57,283 nt of DNA from JAUZPB01 sp037140715 (GTDB lineage Bacteria; Bacteroidota; Ignavibacteria; Ignavibacteriales; SURF-24), in NCBI GenBank assembly GCA_037140715.1, contig JBAXDX010000004.1, positions 1-57,283 on the forward strand, in the 5' to 3' direction. Under the pieces are notes generated by a model. The model saw nothing but the letters and a program-made list of their open reading frames with translations. It did not search any database and had not been told where the DNA came from. A program made the translations under genes and the position numbers. Positions 44,481 to 54,206 of the stretch are shown here, one piece after another. How positions within the stretch are numbered: position 1 is the stretch's first letter; every line of letters begins with the position of its first letter.

Positions 44481-47054
44481 TTACAAAATCTGTTCGATGG
44501 CAGCGGTCAGTTCTGACTTTATAAATTCATAATCACTTAGAACGGCTTTCTTTCCATTACGGTCCAAAAGATAAAATGAGTCAACTACATCATCCGACTT
44601 GGTTGAAATTTTAGCCAGATAGATAGACAATCCAAGGTCTGACAGCTTACGCGTAATCTGATATAACAGACCTAATCTATCAGGTGAAAATATATCAATA
44701 ATAGTAAACTTGTCATGCTCTTCAAAAGCAATTTTAACTTTGCCTGAACGTTTAAAGAACTTGTTTTCAATTCTCCACCATTTGTTCTTCATTCGGCTAA
44801 GTTCATGCGCAAGCTGAAAACTACCTTCAATCACAGCTTTAAGATCATCTTCAATCTTTTCATATCGTTCCTGAGTAACTGTTTTATGCGTTCTGAAATC
44901 AGTTACGTTGAAACTGTCTATAACGATACCATCTTTGCGTGTAAAGATTCGTGCATCATGGATATTTAAATCATTAACTGAAAGCACTCCGCAAAGTTTC
45001 GAGAGAAGAGAAGGAGAATCTTTCGATATAATGGTAATGTTCGTAAAAACATTAAGCTCTTTAAAGAATACAGAAATATTTGAGTTCTTTTCTATTTCCT
45101 TTAAGTGTAATGTAATTTCCTCTTCGTTAAATAATTGTGTATAGCCTGCATCATCAATAGAATCGATATGCTCCTGGATTTGTCCATCAAGTCCGCCTGA
45201 TAGTTTTTGCGGAAAATTTATTACGCTTGAGAGCAACAACTTCTCTCCGGTGATCTGTTCGGCAAGCATTTCGCGCGACTTACGATAAAGTTCGGCTAAC
45301 AAATCGCTCTTCCACTCCGTCCAGACCATCTGATTCACAGCCGATAGATCGGCAAAAGTTAATAAATACAGCAAATCGAGATCGCGCACAGACGAGAACC
45401 TGGAAGTAAAGTTATTTAGCGTTTCCGAATCATTCAAGTTACGACGGAAAGCTATTTGCTCCATAACCAGATGATTCTCAACAAGGAAACTTACCTGCCG
45501 CACTTCATTCTCCTTATATCCCATGCGATGCATTATAGATGAAGCAATCTCGGCACCAATTATTTCATGACCTGAAATACTTATTGACTTTGCTATATCA
45601 TGAAATAAAATGGCAAGGTAAAGCATTTCCTTTTCCCTCAGACTTGTAAAGAGCCTTCCCAATTCATTTTCACGTCCATGAAGATTCTCTACGTTTATTA
45701 GCGCCTGAAGTGTATGCTCATCGGCGGTATAGCTATGATAAACTCCAGCCTGAAAATAACCAACTATCTCCTTAAACTCAGGCAGTAATAATGGAAGTAC
45801 ACCAAGCTCATTCATCTTCTCAAGTGTTTTGCCTACCTTTCGCGGTGGCAAACGCAGTATTTTTCTAAAGAAGATGAAAGCACGTTGTTGCTTGTAGCCG
45901 TCTGTCTCCGACTTATCAATATTGTCAACACTTTCAATTATAAGTGAGCGCAGTTCTTCATCGAACTTTGCGTCATGAAAGCCACGATAGTAGAAAGCTT
46001 TTAGAATATCAGAGAGGAAAAGCGGCTGTTTGGCTTTTATTGATATATTACTCCCTTTCATATTGAAAGTCTTATCCAACGAAACAGTAAGATAATTCGA
46101 AAGTGGAGGGGTTGTCTCCTCCTCAAAACGCTTTACAATTGTCTTAGAGAAACGGTTAAGCGTATTCGAAGCATTAAAGTACTGCTTCATAAAATCAAGT
46201 AACGAACTTTCTTTTTTGTAATTTAGAAACCGGGATATCTTAATCTGCGAATTAAATTCGAGACGGTCATTTCTCTGCTTGCTAATCAGGTGAAGTATGT
46301 TTCGGATGTTTAAGATAAACCTGTAACTTTCAAGCACAGCCTTATACTCACTCACACTAATGAAGTTCTCATCGGAAATACGCTTCATGAAAATCTCGGA
46401 CTGTGTAATCTCGGTCTGCTCAGTAAGTATCGTCTTATTCTTTAGGGCATACATCCATTCAACTGCATGAAGATCCCTCAGCCCGCCTGCTGAATACTTA
46501 AGATTTGGTTCAAGCGTTTTGGGTGATCTGCCGTACTTGGAATATCTTGATTTAATATCTTCGAAGAATTCATGGAGCATATCCATAAGATTCTGCTCTT
46601 TTATCAATGAAAACATCTTTTCATTCCATTCATTGTAAACTTTCTCTGAACCGAGTAGAAACCTTGTTTCAAAAAACTGTGTGAAGGCATGAAGGTCTTT
46701 GTTAAGGAATTTATCAATATCGGAAAAATCGCGCACGGTATGGGAAACTTCAATACCACAGTCCCACAGCAAACGTACAAACCTCTGGATAGATTCTCCG
46801 TCTGCCTCTACATCTTCAACCAGGAACATCAGATCAATATCCGAGTAAGGGGAAAGCTCGCGACGGCTGAAACTTCCGGCAGATGCAAGGGCGAAGTTAA
46901 ATTTCTCCTGTTCCGAAATTTGCACTATGCTTTTTTCAACAAGCAGGCTATATACTACGCAGAACTTAAACGCATCCTTACGTAGAACCGGATTCTTAAA
47001 TATTTTCTCTCTATTCTTTAGATAATTCTGCTTAAATTCCGCCGTGGTAACCAT
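44481..47054 (-). CDS. glnD: [Protein-PII] uridylyltransferase / uridylyl-removing enzyme GlnD
   Basis: GlnD senses glutamine and uridylylates or de-uridylylates PII signal proteins. The 857 residues show the expected four parts: a nucleotidyltransferase domain with GSFSRRELSPYSDIDLMF (about 57-74), a linker domain (about 220-300), an HD phosphohydrolase domain with DEHTLQALINVENLH and ILFHDIAKS, and two C-terminal ACT domains (about 690-760 and 785-857; NITIISKDSPSLLSKLCGVL and TIIDIFSPDRLGLLYQITRK). No PII gene is in the window. All catalytic motifs appear intact. Confidence 0.93.
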   Translation of the reverse strand: MVTTAEFKQNYLKNREKIFKNPVLRKDAFKFCVVYSLLVEKSIVQISEQEKFNFALASAGSFSRRELSPYSDIDLMFLVEDVEADGESIQRFVRLLWDCGIEVSHTVRDFSDIDKFLNKDLHAFTQFFETRFLLGSEKVYNEWNEKMFSLIKEQNLMDMLHEFFEDIKSRYSKYGRSPKTLEPNLKYSAGGLRDLHAVEWMYALKNKTILTEQTEITQSEIFMKRISDENFISVSEYKAVLESYRFILNIRNILHLISKQRNDRLEFNSQIKISRFLNYKKESSLLDFMKQYFNASNTLNRFSKTIVKRFEEETTPPLSNYLTVSLDKTFNMKGSNISIKAKQPLFLSDILKAFYYRGFHDAKFDEELRSLIIESVDNIDKSETDGYKQQRAFIFFRKILRLPPRKVGKTLEKMNELGVLPLLLPEFKEIVGYFQAGVYHSYTADEHTLQALINVENLHGRENELGRLFTSLREKEMLYLAILFHDIAKSISISGHEIIGAEIASSIMHRMGYKENEVRQVSFLVENHLVMEQIAFRRNLNDSETLNNFTSRFSSVRDLDLLYLLTFADLSAVNQMVWTEWKSDLLAELYRKSREMLAEQITGEKLLLSSVINFPQKLSGGLDGQIQEHIDSIDDAGYTQLFNEEEITLHLKEIEKNSNISVFFKELNVFTNITIISKDSPSLLSKLCGVLSVNDLNIHDARIFTRKDGIVIDSFNVTDFRTHKTVTQERYEKIEDDLKAVIEGSFQLAHELSRMKNKWWRIENKFFKRSGKVKIAFEEHDKFTIIDIFSPDRLGLLYQITRKLSDLGLSIYLAKISTKSDDVVDSFYLLDRNGKKAVLSDYEFIKSELTAAIEQIL

Positions 47055-47173
47055 ATAATTTCTTTCATTTTTGTAGCAGACAAACTATGAATCTGTCCGC
47101 TATAGATTTATATTATTATTTTAACTTTTAAAACGTGGATAAGAAAGGCTCAGATCTCTGGTTCATCCAATAT

Positions 47174-47560
47174 TTAATCTTCTTCCCAAAAGTTTTTACT
47201 ATCTCCGCCCTCTTTTTCATAATCAACCTCAATAACAGATGAAATCCCGCCACGTACTTTGAAATCTGCCGTAATGTGCATATAACGAGGCTTCACGACT
47301 TCAACCAGGTCGTCAATAATTTTGTTGGTTACGCTTTCGTAATAAATACCATCGTTTCTGAAAGATTGAAAATAGAACTTAAGCGACTTAAGCTCAACAC
47401 ACAATTCATCCGGGATATATTCAATAATAATAGTTGCCCAGTCCGGCTGACCCGTTTTGGGACAGAGTGATGTAAATTCATCGGTTGTATGTATTATCGT
47501 GTAATCTTTCTCCGGATATTGGTTGCTAAAGGTTTCCAATAATTTTTGTCTGTCTCGCAT
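47174..47560 (-). CDS. queF: NADPH-dependent 7-cyano-7-deazaguanine reductase QueF
   Basis: QueF reduces preQ0 to preQ1 in queuosine biosynthesis. The 128-residue protein is the short, unimodular type. The nucleophilic cysteine is C33 in FTSLCPKTGQPDWA, and the family segment ELKSLKFYFQSFRNDGIYYE supplies the NADPH-binding and conserved glutamate region. It lies 29 bp downstream of queC on the same strand, forming a two-gene pathway unit. No preQ1 riboswitch could be identified upstream. Confidence 0.95.
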   Translation of the reverse strand: MRDRQKLLETFSNQYPEKDYTIIHTTDEFTSLCPKTGQPDWATIIIEYIPDELCVELKSLKFYFQSFRNDGIYYESVTNKIIDDLVEVVKPRYMHITADFKVRGGISSVIEVDYEKEGGDSKNFWEED

Positions 47561-47589
47561 TATTTTAATTACTCCTTACTTTTCGATAA

Positions 47590-48273
47590 TCAATATTTTG
47601 GTTTTACTATATATGTAATCGGGTCATTCATGCCAGCCGCCTGAAAGCCTCTGAGTCTTAACGCACAACTGTCACATATTCCGCAAGCCTCATCTTCATT
47701 CTGATAGCACGACCATGTTAACTGAAGCGGAGCACCAAGGTCTAAGCCTTTCTTAACAATTTCCGCCTTGGATAAATTTATTATTGGCGTTTTAATTTTA
47801 ATATGTGTTGACGGCTTAGTCCCAATTCCCACCATTTTTTCAAAAGCCTCGAAAAACTCAGGACGACAATCCGGGTAGCCTGAGGAATCTTCATAGACCG
47901 CACCGATAAAGACAGAGTCTGCTTCTAATACCTCGGCCCAGCTCACACATGCCGCAAGTATATTGGCATTTCTGAATGGAACATACGAAGTAGGTATCCC
48001 GGTTGTCAAAAGGTCAGCTTTTGTAACCGACATACTTTTATCAGTAAGCGAACTTCCGCCTATTTCGGACAGATGCGTGTAATCAATTATAAGTTTATGC
48101 CTGATCCGGTAAAAGCTAACCAGATCATTAAACGCCTGCAATTCCCGCCTTTCAGTTCTTTGGCAATAATTAAAATGAGCAAACGCCAGTTCATAGTCCT
48201 TTTCAGCAATCGCGGCAGTAACACAGCTGTCCATTCCTCCGCTGACCGCAACAACCGCAATATTTTTCTTCAT
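47590..48273 (-). CDS. queC: 7-cyano-7-deazaguanine synthase QueC
   Basis: QueC converts 7-carboxy-7-deazaguanine to preQ0 with ATP and ammonia. The 227 residues include the N-type ATP-pyrophosphatase P-loop SGGMDS (11-16) and the zinc-binding cysteines C188, C196, C199 and C202 in WSCYQNEDEACGICDSC. It is the first gene of the queC-queF pair. queD and queE are not in this window. Confidence 0.95.
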   Translation of the reverse strand: MKKNIAVVAVSGGMDSCVTAAIAEKDYELAFAHFNYCQRTERRELQAFNDLVSFYRIRHKLIIDYTHLSEIGGSSLTDKSMSVTKADLLTTGIPTSYVPFRNANILAACVSWAEVLEADSVFIGAVYEDSSGYPDCRPEFFEAFEKMVGIGTKPSTHIKIKTPIINLSKAEIVKKGLDLGAPLQLTWSCYQNEDEACGICDSCALRLRGFQAAGMNDPITYIVKPKY

Positions 48274-48533
48274 ATTTCTATATATTTTTGCTTTGACGAA
48301 CGTTATTAAGTTCTAACAAAAATACAAAAAACTAAATTGAAAAAGAAAAGATTTCGCATCCAAAAAAAAATCTATAATAAGTATGATGATTGCCCGGTAA
48401 TGGATTGCCATAGTTCATACATCACTTAGGTGCATCATCATCCTGCAAAATATTCTACATTAGACAGAGGAAGAAGGTATTGTCAGTTAATCTTACTATT
48501 TTAATAGCACACAATTAATTGTACCTGGGGAAT

Positions 48534-49889
48534 ATGAACACAGTTGAACTGATAAGAAAAAAAAGAAACGGCGGAACTCTCGCACCTGAAGAAATATCCT
48601 GGCTGATTAATTCCTATATCAAAGGAAAAATACCAGACTACCAGATATCGGCTTTCCTGATGGCTGTCTATTTTAAAGGCATGACTACAGAAGAAACAGC
48701 AGCCCTTACCAGGTCAATGCTCTATAGCGGCAAAGTAATAGATCTCAGTACGATTGAAGGTGCAAAGATAGACAAACACTCAACAGGCGGCGTGGGCGAT
48801 AAAACTTCTCTCATCATTGCGCCCATAGTTGCCGCAACAGGCATTAATACTCCGATGATTTCCGGGCGCAGCCTCGGACATACCGGAGGAACTCTCGACA
48901 AACTGGAAGCAATCCCCGGCTGCCACACTAATCTTACCCTTACCCGGTACAAGTCTGTTATCAAAAAATGCGGAACTGTTATTGCCGGACAAACAAAAGA
49001 CATTGCTCCGGCTGACAAACTCATCTACGCGCTCAGAGATGTTACTTCTACAATTGACTCTGTCCCGCTTATTACATCAAGTATCATGAGTAAAAAATTG
49101 GCTGAAGGCATTGACGGACTGGTGCTCGATGTGAAAACGGGCAACGGGGCCTTTATGAAAAATACTGCGGACGCAAAACATCTCGCCGGGTCGCTTATCG
49201 ACACAGCCAAAGCTTTTGACAAAAAAATCATGTGCTTTATAACAGATATGAACCAGCCTCTCGGACACTATATCGGCAACTGGCTTGAGGTTTATGAGTC
49301 TGTAATATGTCTTTTGGGAGAAAAATCCAACGACCTGATGACTCTGACCCACAACCTCGCCGGAGCTATGATATTCATGGGTGGGAAAGCATCTACTCAC
49401 GCCGAAGGTATTGAAATTTCCAATGAAATGATTGCTAATGGACGGGCTTATGATAAATTTATCAGGATGATAAAGCTGCAGGGCGGAGATATCAGCTATA
49501 TTAAAAACCCTGAAAAATATCCCAAGTCGAAGGTTAGTCAAAAGATACCGGCTCAGAAATCCGGCTACTTCAGTAAAATAGATACTTACGCCCTCGGTAT
49601 GGCATCTCTCGAACTTGGAGCAGGACGCGTAACAAAGGAAGACACAATCGATCCTAAAGCAGGTATTATCTTTAATATAAAAATTGGAGATATGGTGCTA
49701 AAAGGGGATGTTATCGCCGAAATTTTTACGGACAGAAAGCATAAAGTGGAAGAGGTAGTTAATAAGATAAATTCTATCATAGAGTTTACTGATAACGAGC
49801 CTGTTAAACCAAAAATAATCAGAGAAATTTTTCAGGCCATATTCAGCAGTATCTCACTTCTTTACTTCCCGCTCCACTATTTTACATGA
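48534..49889 (+). CDS. deoA: Thymidine / pyrimidine-nucleoside phosphorylase
   Basis: The enzyme cleaves pyrimidine nucleosides with phosphate to the free base and (deoxy)ribose-1-phosphate for salvage. From ATG 48534 (GGGG upstream; the TTG at 48519 is less likely) it has 451 residues. Family motifs are KIDKHSTGGVGDKTSL (phosphate binding), SGRSLGHTGGTLDKLEAIPG, and the C-terminal barrel-sandwich domain with GAGRVTKEDTIDPKAGI. It has a hydrophobic tail (IFSSISLLYFPLHYF) after the usual end. Thymidine versus broad pyrimidine specificity cannot be set by eye. Its stop overlaps a small downstream ORF. Confidence 0.9.
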   Translation: MNTVELIRKKRNGGTLAPEEISWLINSYIKGKIPDYQISAFLMAVYFKGMTTEETAALTRSMLYSGKVIDLSTIEGAKIDKHSTGGVGDKTSLIIAPIVAATGINTPMISGRSLGHTGGTLDKLEAIPGCHTNLTLTRYKSVIKKCGTVIAGQTKDIAPADKLIYALRDVTSTIDSVPLITSSIMSKKLAEGIDGLVLDVKTGNGAFMKNTADAKHLAGSLIDTAKAFDKKIMCFITDMNQPLGHYIGNWLEVYESVICLLGEKSNDLMTLTHNLAGAMIFMGGKASTHAEGIEISNEMIANGRAYDKFIRMIKLQGGDISYIKNPEKYPKSKVSQKIPAQKSGYFSKIDTYALGMASLELGAGRVTKEDTIDPKAGIIFNIKIGDMVLKGDVIAEIFTDRKHKVEEVVNKINSIIEFTDNEPVKPKIIREIFQAIFSSISLLYFPLHYFT

Positions 49890-50008
49890 ACTCATACTTT
49901 TATGTCAGTTCGGTTTATGAAGAAAAGAAACTTATTGGTAAGTTTGGAAAGACATATTCTAAACATGAGCAAGAACTGTTCAGCAGAATAAAAATCAGAA
50001 CTGTATAA
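49886..50008 (+). CDS. Small ORF translationally coupled to the phosphorylase gene
   Basis: A 40-codon ORF (MNSYFYVSSVYEEKKLIGKF, then GKTYSKHEQELFSRIKIRTV) begins in an ATGA overlap with the deoA stop. The residues are protein-like (basic, with a YEEKKLIGKFGK core) but match no family I know. It may be a small coupled protein, or the separated tail of the phosphorylase whose own C-terminus is atypical here. About 70 bp separate it from hslV. Confidence 0.35.
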   Translation: MNSYFYVSSVYEEKKLIGKFGKTYSKHEQELFSRIKIRTV

Positions 50009-50080
50009 AACAATAAATTTTCAAATATTAATAAATATCTTAAATGCCATCAGGCATGAACCAATGCAGGAGATTAATAA

Positions 50081-50623
50081 TTGCACCCAGTAATCAGATC
50101 AACAACAATAGTAGGAGTTATACATAACGGCGTGGCTGCAATCGGCGGTGATGGACAGGTTACACTCGGCAATACTGTCGTTAAGCATAATTCGATGAAA
50201 ATAAGAAAACTACATGGCGGGAAAGTACTCTGCGGCTTTGCCGGCAGCGCTGCCGATGCTTTTACATTACTCGAACGTTTCGAGGAAAAACTTGAACAAT
50301 ACCGCGGCAATGTAAGCCGTGCCGCCGTTGAGCTTGCAAAAGACTGGCGCACCGATAAATATTTAAGAAAACTTGAAGCCATGCTTGCCATAATTTCTGA
50401 AGATCAGGCCTTCATTGTATCAGGTACAGGCGATGTCATTGAACCGGATGATAAAATTGTCGCCATCGGTTCGGGCGGCATGTATGCTCTCGCTGCCGCT
50501 AAAATGCTTAAGAAGTACAGCTCTCTTCAGGCAAATGAAATTGTTTCGGAAGCGCTGATAACAGCTTCCGAAATTTGTATCTATACAAATGATAAAATAA
50601 ATGTTGAGATCATAGACAAATAA
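50081..50623 (+). CDS. hslV: ATP-dependent protease subunit HslV
   Basis: HslV is the proteasome-like threonine protease of the HslUV (ClpQY) complex. The start is TTG 50081, chosen because AGGAG lies 8 bases upstream and no other start keeps the N-terminus. The 180-residue product has a short propeptide (MHPVIRS) before the catalytic TTIVGV threonine, then GGDGQVTLG and the GGKVLCGFAGSAADAF segment. It is followed by hslU 13 bp downstream. Removal of the propeptide is expected to expose the N-terminal Thr. Confidence 0.95.
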   Translation: MHPVIRSTTIVGVIHNGVAAIGGDGQVTLGNTVVKHNSMKIRKLHGGKVLCGFAGSAADAFTLLERFEEKLEQYRGNVSRAAVELAKDWRTDKYLRKLEAMLAIISEDQAFIVSGTGDVIEPDDKIVAIGSGGMYALAAAKMLKKYSSLQANEIVSEALITASEICIYTNDKINVEIIDK

Positions 50624-50636
50624 CCAGGATCCTAAA

Positions 50637-52031
50637 ATGAAAAATAATTTAATGCAGAGCCTTACGCCTGCACAGATAGTAACTGAACTGGACAAATTTA
50701 TCATCGGACAAAATGAGGCTAAGCGTGCCGTGGCTATTGCCCTCAGAAATCGCTGGCGCCGCAGACAGGTGGATGAAAAAATGCGCGAAGAAATTTTACC
50801 TAACAACATTATTCTTATCGGACCTACAGGAGTCGGGAAAACTGAAATAGCAAGACGCCTGGCAAAACTCTCCGGCGCTCCGTTTATCAAAGTTGAAGCA
50901 TCTAAATATACTGAGGTAGGTTACGTCGGACGCGATGTCGAATCTATGATACGCGATCTTACTGAACTTGCCATTACTATGGTCAAAACTGAAAAGACCG
51001 AAGAGGTACAGGAAAAGGCGGCACGTATTGCCGAAGAGAAAATCCTCGATATGCTTATTCCTCTGGTAAAAAAAGTAGCGCCGGACGAGGATCCCGAAAT
51101 TATTGAAGATGAAGTAATAAAGGATGGAGACGGCTCCTATCAGAACCATAAAACACGCGAATGGATGCGCACCAAACTTAAAAAGGGTGAACTTGATGAT
51201 AAACTTATCGAATATGATATAACTTCCAACTCAGGCAATGCGGCAATGCAGGTGTTCGGGCCCTTCGGCTTCGATGATATGAGCATTAATATGCAGGAAA
51301 TGATGGGGTCCCTCATGCCTAAGAAAAAGAAAAAAAGAAAAACTACCATAAAGAAAGCCCGTGTTCTTATTATAGAGGAAGAAGCCCAGAAACTTATTGA
51401 TATGGATGCCGTTCAGAAAGAAGCCGTTACACGCGTGCAGGAATCCGGTATTGTCTTTATTGATGAAATTGATAAAATTGCCGGCGGTAGCAAGGGGCAG
51501 AGTCCGGATGTCTCACGCGAAGGTGTTCAGAGAGACCTGCTTCCCATTGTCGAAGGCTCAAGCGTCAATACTAAATACGGTGTTGTTAAGACAGACCATA
51601 TTTTGTTTATAGCTTCCGGAGCTTTCCATGTCTCAAAGCCCTCAGACCTTATACCGGAACTCCAGGGACGGTTTCCAATCCGCGTGGAACTGAAAAGCTT
51701 AACGGAAGATGATTTCCTCAAAATACTTACGCTTCCACAAAATGCTTTGTTAAAACAATATGCCGCGTTGCTTGCCACCGAAGGCGTAGTTATTGAATTC
51801 CTCGAAGACGGAATTAAGGAAATCGCACGCATAGCCACAATCGTAAATGAACAGGTGGAGAATATCGGAGCCAGACGCCTCCACACTATCCTTACTACGC
51901 TGCTTGATGATGTCTTGTTCAATGTCCCTGATATACTACCCGAAACTTCTGTCAGCATTGACGGCAAAATGGTTAAGGATAAACTTGAACATATTGCCAC
52001 TAACCGTGATCTTAGTAAATATATATTATAG
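50637..52031 (+). CDS. hslU: ATP-dependent protease ATPase subunit HslU
   Basis: HslU is the AAA+ unfoldase that feeds HslV. The 464 residues have an N-terminal domain starting LTPAQIVTELDKFIIGQ, Walker A GPTGVGKT (62-69), the pore-loop region TEVGYVGRDVE, an intermediate (I) domain of about 150 residues, Walker B GIVFIDEIDKIA, and a sensor-2 arginine in ENIGARRLHT. The C-terminus ends DLSKYIL, the tail that docks into HslV. It forms a two-gene operon with hslV. Confidence 0.96.
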   Translation: MKNNLMQSLTPAQIVTELDKFIIGQNEAKRAVAIALRNRWRRRQVDEKMREEILPNNIILIGPTGVGKTEIARRLAKLSGAPFIKVEASKYTEVGYVGRDVESMIRDLTELAITMVKTEKTEEVQEKAARIAEEKILDMLIPLVKKVAPDEDPEIIEDEVIKDGDGSYQNHKTREWMRTKLKKGELDDKLIEYDITSNSGNAAMQVFGPFGFDDMSINMQEMMGSLMPKKKKKRKTTIKKARVLIIEEEAQKLIDMDAVQKEAVTRVQESGIVFIDEIDKIAGGSKGQSPDVSREGVQRDLLPIVEGSSVNTKYGVVKTDHILFIASGAFHVSKPSDLIPELQGRFPIRVELKSLTEDDFLKILTLPQNALLKQYAALLATEGVVIEFLEDGIKEIARIATIVNEQVENIGARRLHTILTTLLDDVLFNVPDILPETSVSIDGKMVKDKLEHIATNRDLSKYIL

Positions 52032-52230
52032 ATTTTTATAACAATCCTGTCTCCGGGATTTAATTTATCAGAAAAAGTTTAGAAGAGTACCCCTTATTTT
52101 CGGAACGGGAACGGGTTTTTAAATAATATATCCAAATATATTATAAATGAAGGAACTGTTAATGTTGCGACATACGTTATAATATCCGAATGGTGTAATA
52201 AATTTTATAAACAGAAAAGGAGCTATTAAA

Positions 52231-52800
52231 ATGGAAAGTCAGATAGACAGACAGGACGAAACTAAAGTTCAGAAAACAAGCTGGACTTTGGATACCGCGC
52301 ATTCAAGGTTACAGTTTTTGGTCAGGCACATGCTCATCTCAGAAGTCAGCGGACATTTTAATTCATACAGTATGAGCGTTTCAACCGCAGGTGATAATTT
52401 TGATACAACGGAAGTTGAAGTTTCCATCGATGTTCAGTCAATTGACACAGGTGTTCCCGGCCGCGATGACCATCTTCGTTCAGCCGATTTCTTTGATGCT
52501 GAAAAATATCCAAAGATGACTTTCAAAAGTATAAAACTGAAAGAGCTTGACGATAACCGGTATAAGCTCACTGGAAGTATGACTATAAAAGATATTACAA
52601 AGACAATTGAACTTGATCTAACCTACGGAGGACAGGCAACAGATAAACAGGGTATACAGAGGGCGGGTTTTAAAGCTATGGGTGTGATTAACCGTTTTGA
52701 TCATGATATTAAATGGAACAAACTGATTGAAACAGGCAACGCGATTGTTGGCAGGCATATTTTGTTTACCTGTAATATTGAACTCATTAAACAAAAATAA
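52231..52800 (+). CDS. YceI-family protein, no signal peptide
   Basis: The 189 residues form a single YceI lipocalin-like domain: WTLDTAHSRLQFLVRHMLIS, HLRSADFFDAEKYPKMTF, and KWNKLIETGNAIVGRHILFTC at the end. YceI proteins bind polyprenoid or amide ligands in the few cases studied. This copy lacks a signal peptide and has a charged N-terminus (MESQIDRQDETKVQKTS), so it should be cytoplasmic. The paralogue with a signal peptide follows 50 bp downstream. Confidence 0.9.
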   Translation: MESQIDRQDETKVQKTSWTLDTAHSRLQFLVRHMLISEVSGHFNSYSMSVSTAGDNFDTTEVEVSIDVQSIDTGVPGRDDHLRSADFFDAEKYPKMTFKSIKLKELDDNRYKLTGSMTIKDITKTIELDLTYGGQATDKQGIQRAGFKAMGVINRFDHDIKWNKLIETGNAIVGRHILFTCNIELIKQK

Positions 52801-52850
52801 ATTTAAAAGATTTAAACAAATTACATAATTCAGTAAAAAGAAAGAACGCT

Positions 52851-53441
52851 ATGAAATCATTAAAATCGTTACTGTTCGTATTCTTAATTGCTACAACTTC
52901 GGTATTTGCCCGGCAGGCAGACTGGAATATCGATGTAGCTCACAGTAAAGTGCAGTTTTCAGTTTCGCACATGTTAATTTCAGAAGTAATAGGGTATTTT
53001 AAAAAATTTGATGCCAGGATAAACGCCGCTGACGATGAGCTTCAGAATGCAAATATTGAATTTACCATCGATGTTAGCAGCATAAATACTGACAACGAAG
53101 CCCGTGATAACCATTTGAAGTCGGATGATTTTTTCAACGCTGAAAAATTTCCGAAGATTACCTTCAAAGGAAAATCATTAAAGAAAGTCGGCGAAGGCAG
53201 GTATAAACTTACCGGCGATTTTACAATGCGTGATATAACAAAGCAGATAGAACTTGATGTAGTTCATGGAGGAACAATCAAAGATCCTTATGGCAAAATA
53301 CGCTCAGGCTATAAGATAAGCGGAACAGTTAACCGTCTGGATTACAACTTAAAGTGGAACAAGCTTATGGAAACGGGCGGCGCAATGGTTGGCAGAGAAG
53401 TAAGTATTCTTTGCAACATAGAAATAGTCAAAGAAAAATAG
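52851..53441 (+). CDS. YceI-family protein, secreted
   Basis: The 196 residues begin with a signal peptide (MKSLKSLLFVFLIATTSVFA) and then a YceI domain closely similar to the upstream gene (WNIDVAHSKVQFSVSHMLIS, HLKSDDFFNAEKFPKITF, LKWNKLMETGGAMVGREV). The pair most likely arose by tandem duplication, one protein staying in the cytoplasm and the other going to the periplasm. A hairpin at 53475-53502 follows. Confidence 0.92.
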   Translation: MKSLKSLLFVFLIATTSVFARQADWNIDVAHSKVQFSVSHMLISEVIGYFKKFDARINAADDELQNANIEFTIDVSSINTDNEARDNHLKSDDFFNAEKFPKITFKGKSLKKVGEGRYKLTGDFTMRDITKQIELDVVHGGTIKDPYGKIRSGYKISGTVNRLDYNLKWNKLMETGGAMVGREVSILCNIEIVKEK

Positions 53442-53474
53442 CTGAAGGAATTAAGGATTTCGGACGGACGGGCG

Positions 53475-53502
53475 CACGTCAGACTCATAACAGTCTGGCG
53501 TG
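53475..53502 (+). terminator. Stable hairpin after the YceI pair
   Basis: CACGTCAGACT (53475-53485) pairs with AGTCTGGCGTG (53492-53502) with one T-G pair and a 6-base loop. The downstream sequence TTCATTATTC has no real T-run, so this could be a weak terminator or an mRNA 3' end stabiliser. Confidence 0.5.
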
Positions 53503-53552
53503 TTCATTATTCAACAGCAATAAATAATATCAGAAAAAAGAAGGAGAGTAAA

Positions 53553-54122
53553 ATGGTACATGAGTTAATTTCAAAAAGATACAGCCCGCGTGCTTTTTCA
53601 GATAAGGGAATAGCACAGGAAGTAATATCAGATTTGTTCGAGGCGGCGCGCTGGAGTCCGTCAGCGTTAAATATACAGCCATGGAGGTTTATATATGCAA
53701 CTAAGGACGATGCTGAAAATTACAATAAGATACTCAGCGTGCTCGTGGACGCCAATAAAGCATGGGCAGACAAGGCACCGCTGCTTATTCTGACAATTGC
53801 CAAAATGAATGAGGGACATAATGGACATATTAACAACTATGCGTGGTATGACCTCGGCGGAGCTGTTGGCAATATGACACTTGAAGCAACAGCGAATGAT
53901 TTATATATCCATCCGATGGCGGGATTCATTCCTCAAAAGGCAAGAGAAGATTTTGAAATACCTGATAACTATGAACCGGTAAGTGTGCTTGCAATAGGAT
54001 ATAAAGGTAATCCTGATAGTCTGCCGGAAAATCTGAAGCAAAGGGAAACAGCTCCAAGGCAAAGACTTCCTCTGACTGATATGGTATATTCTTCTAAGTT
54101 TGGTCAGTCTTCGGACTTATAG
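53553..54122 (+). CDS. Nitroreductase family protein
   Basis: The 189 residues have the FMN-dependent nitroreductase fold: SKRYSPRAFSDKGIAQEVI with the FMN-phosphate-binding Arg/Ser-Arg region, AARWSPSALNIQPWRFIYAT, the central YDLGGAVGNMTLEATANDL, and PVSVLAIGYKG. Such enzymes reduce nitro groups or quinones with NAD(P)H, but the physiological substrate is unknown. It has AAGGAGAG upstream. A MarR-family regulator follows 84 bp later on the same strand and may control it. Confidence 0.9.
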   Translation: MVHELISKRYSPRAFSDKGIAQEVISDLFEAARWSPSALNIQPWRFIYATKDDAENYNKILSVLVDANKAWADKAPLLILTIAKMNEGHNGHINNYAWYDLGGAVGNMTLEATANDLYIHPMAGFIPQKAREDFEIPDNYEPVSVLAIGYKGNPDSLPENLKQRETAPRQRLPLTDMVYSSKFGQSSDL

Positions 54123-54206
54123 CAATTCCATAATAATAAAAGCACCGGCCTGGTTCCTTAAACCGAGGCTTCTAATCCTAAATAAAATTAATCGGACAGA
54201 GATACC

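Noticed and set aside
48274..48518. preQ1 riboswitch upstream of queC
   Set aside because: An AAAAAACTAA string exists but on the opposite strand to queC, and no P1 stem or conserved C-rich loop could be matched.
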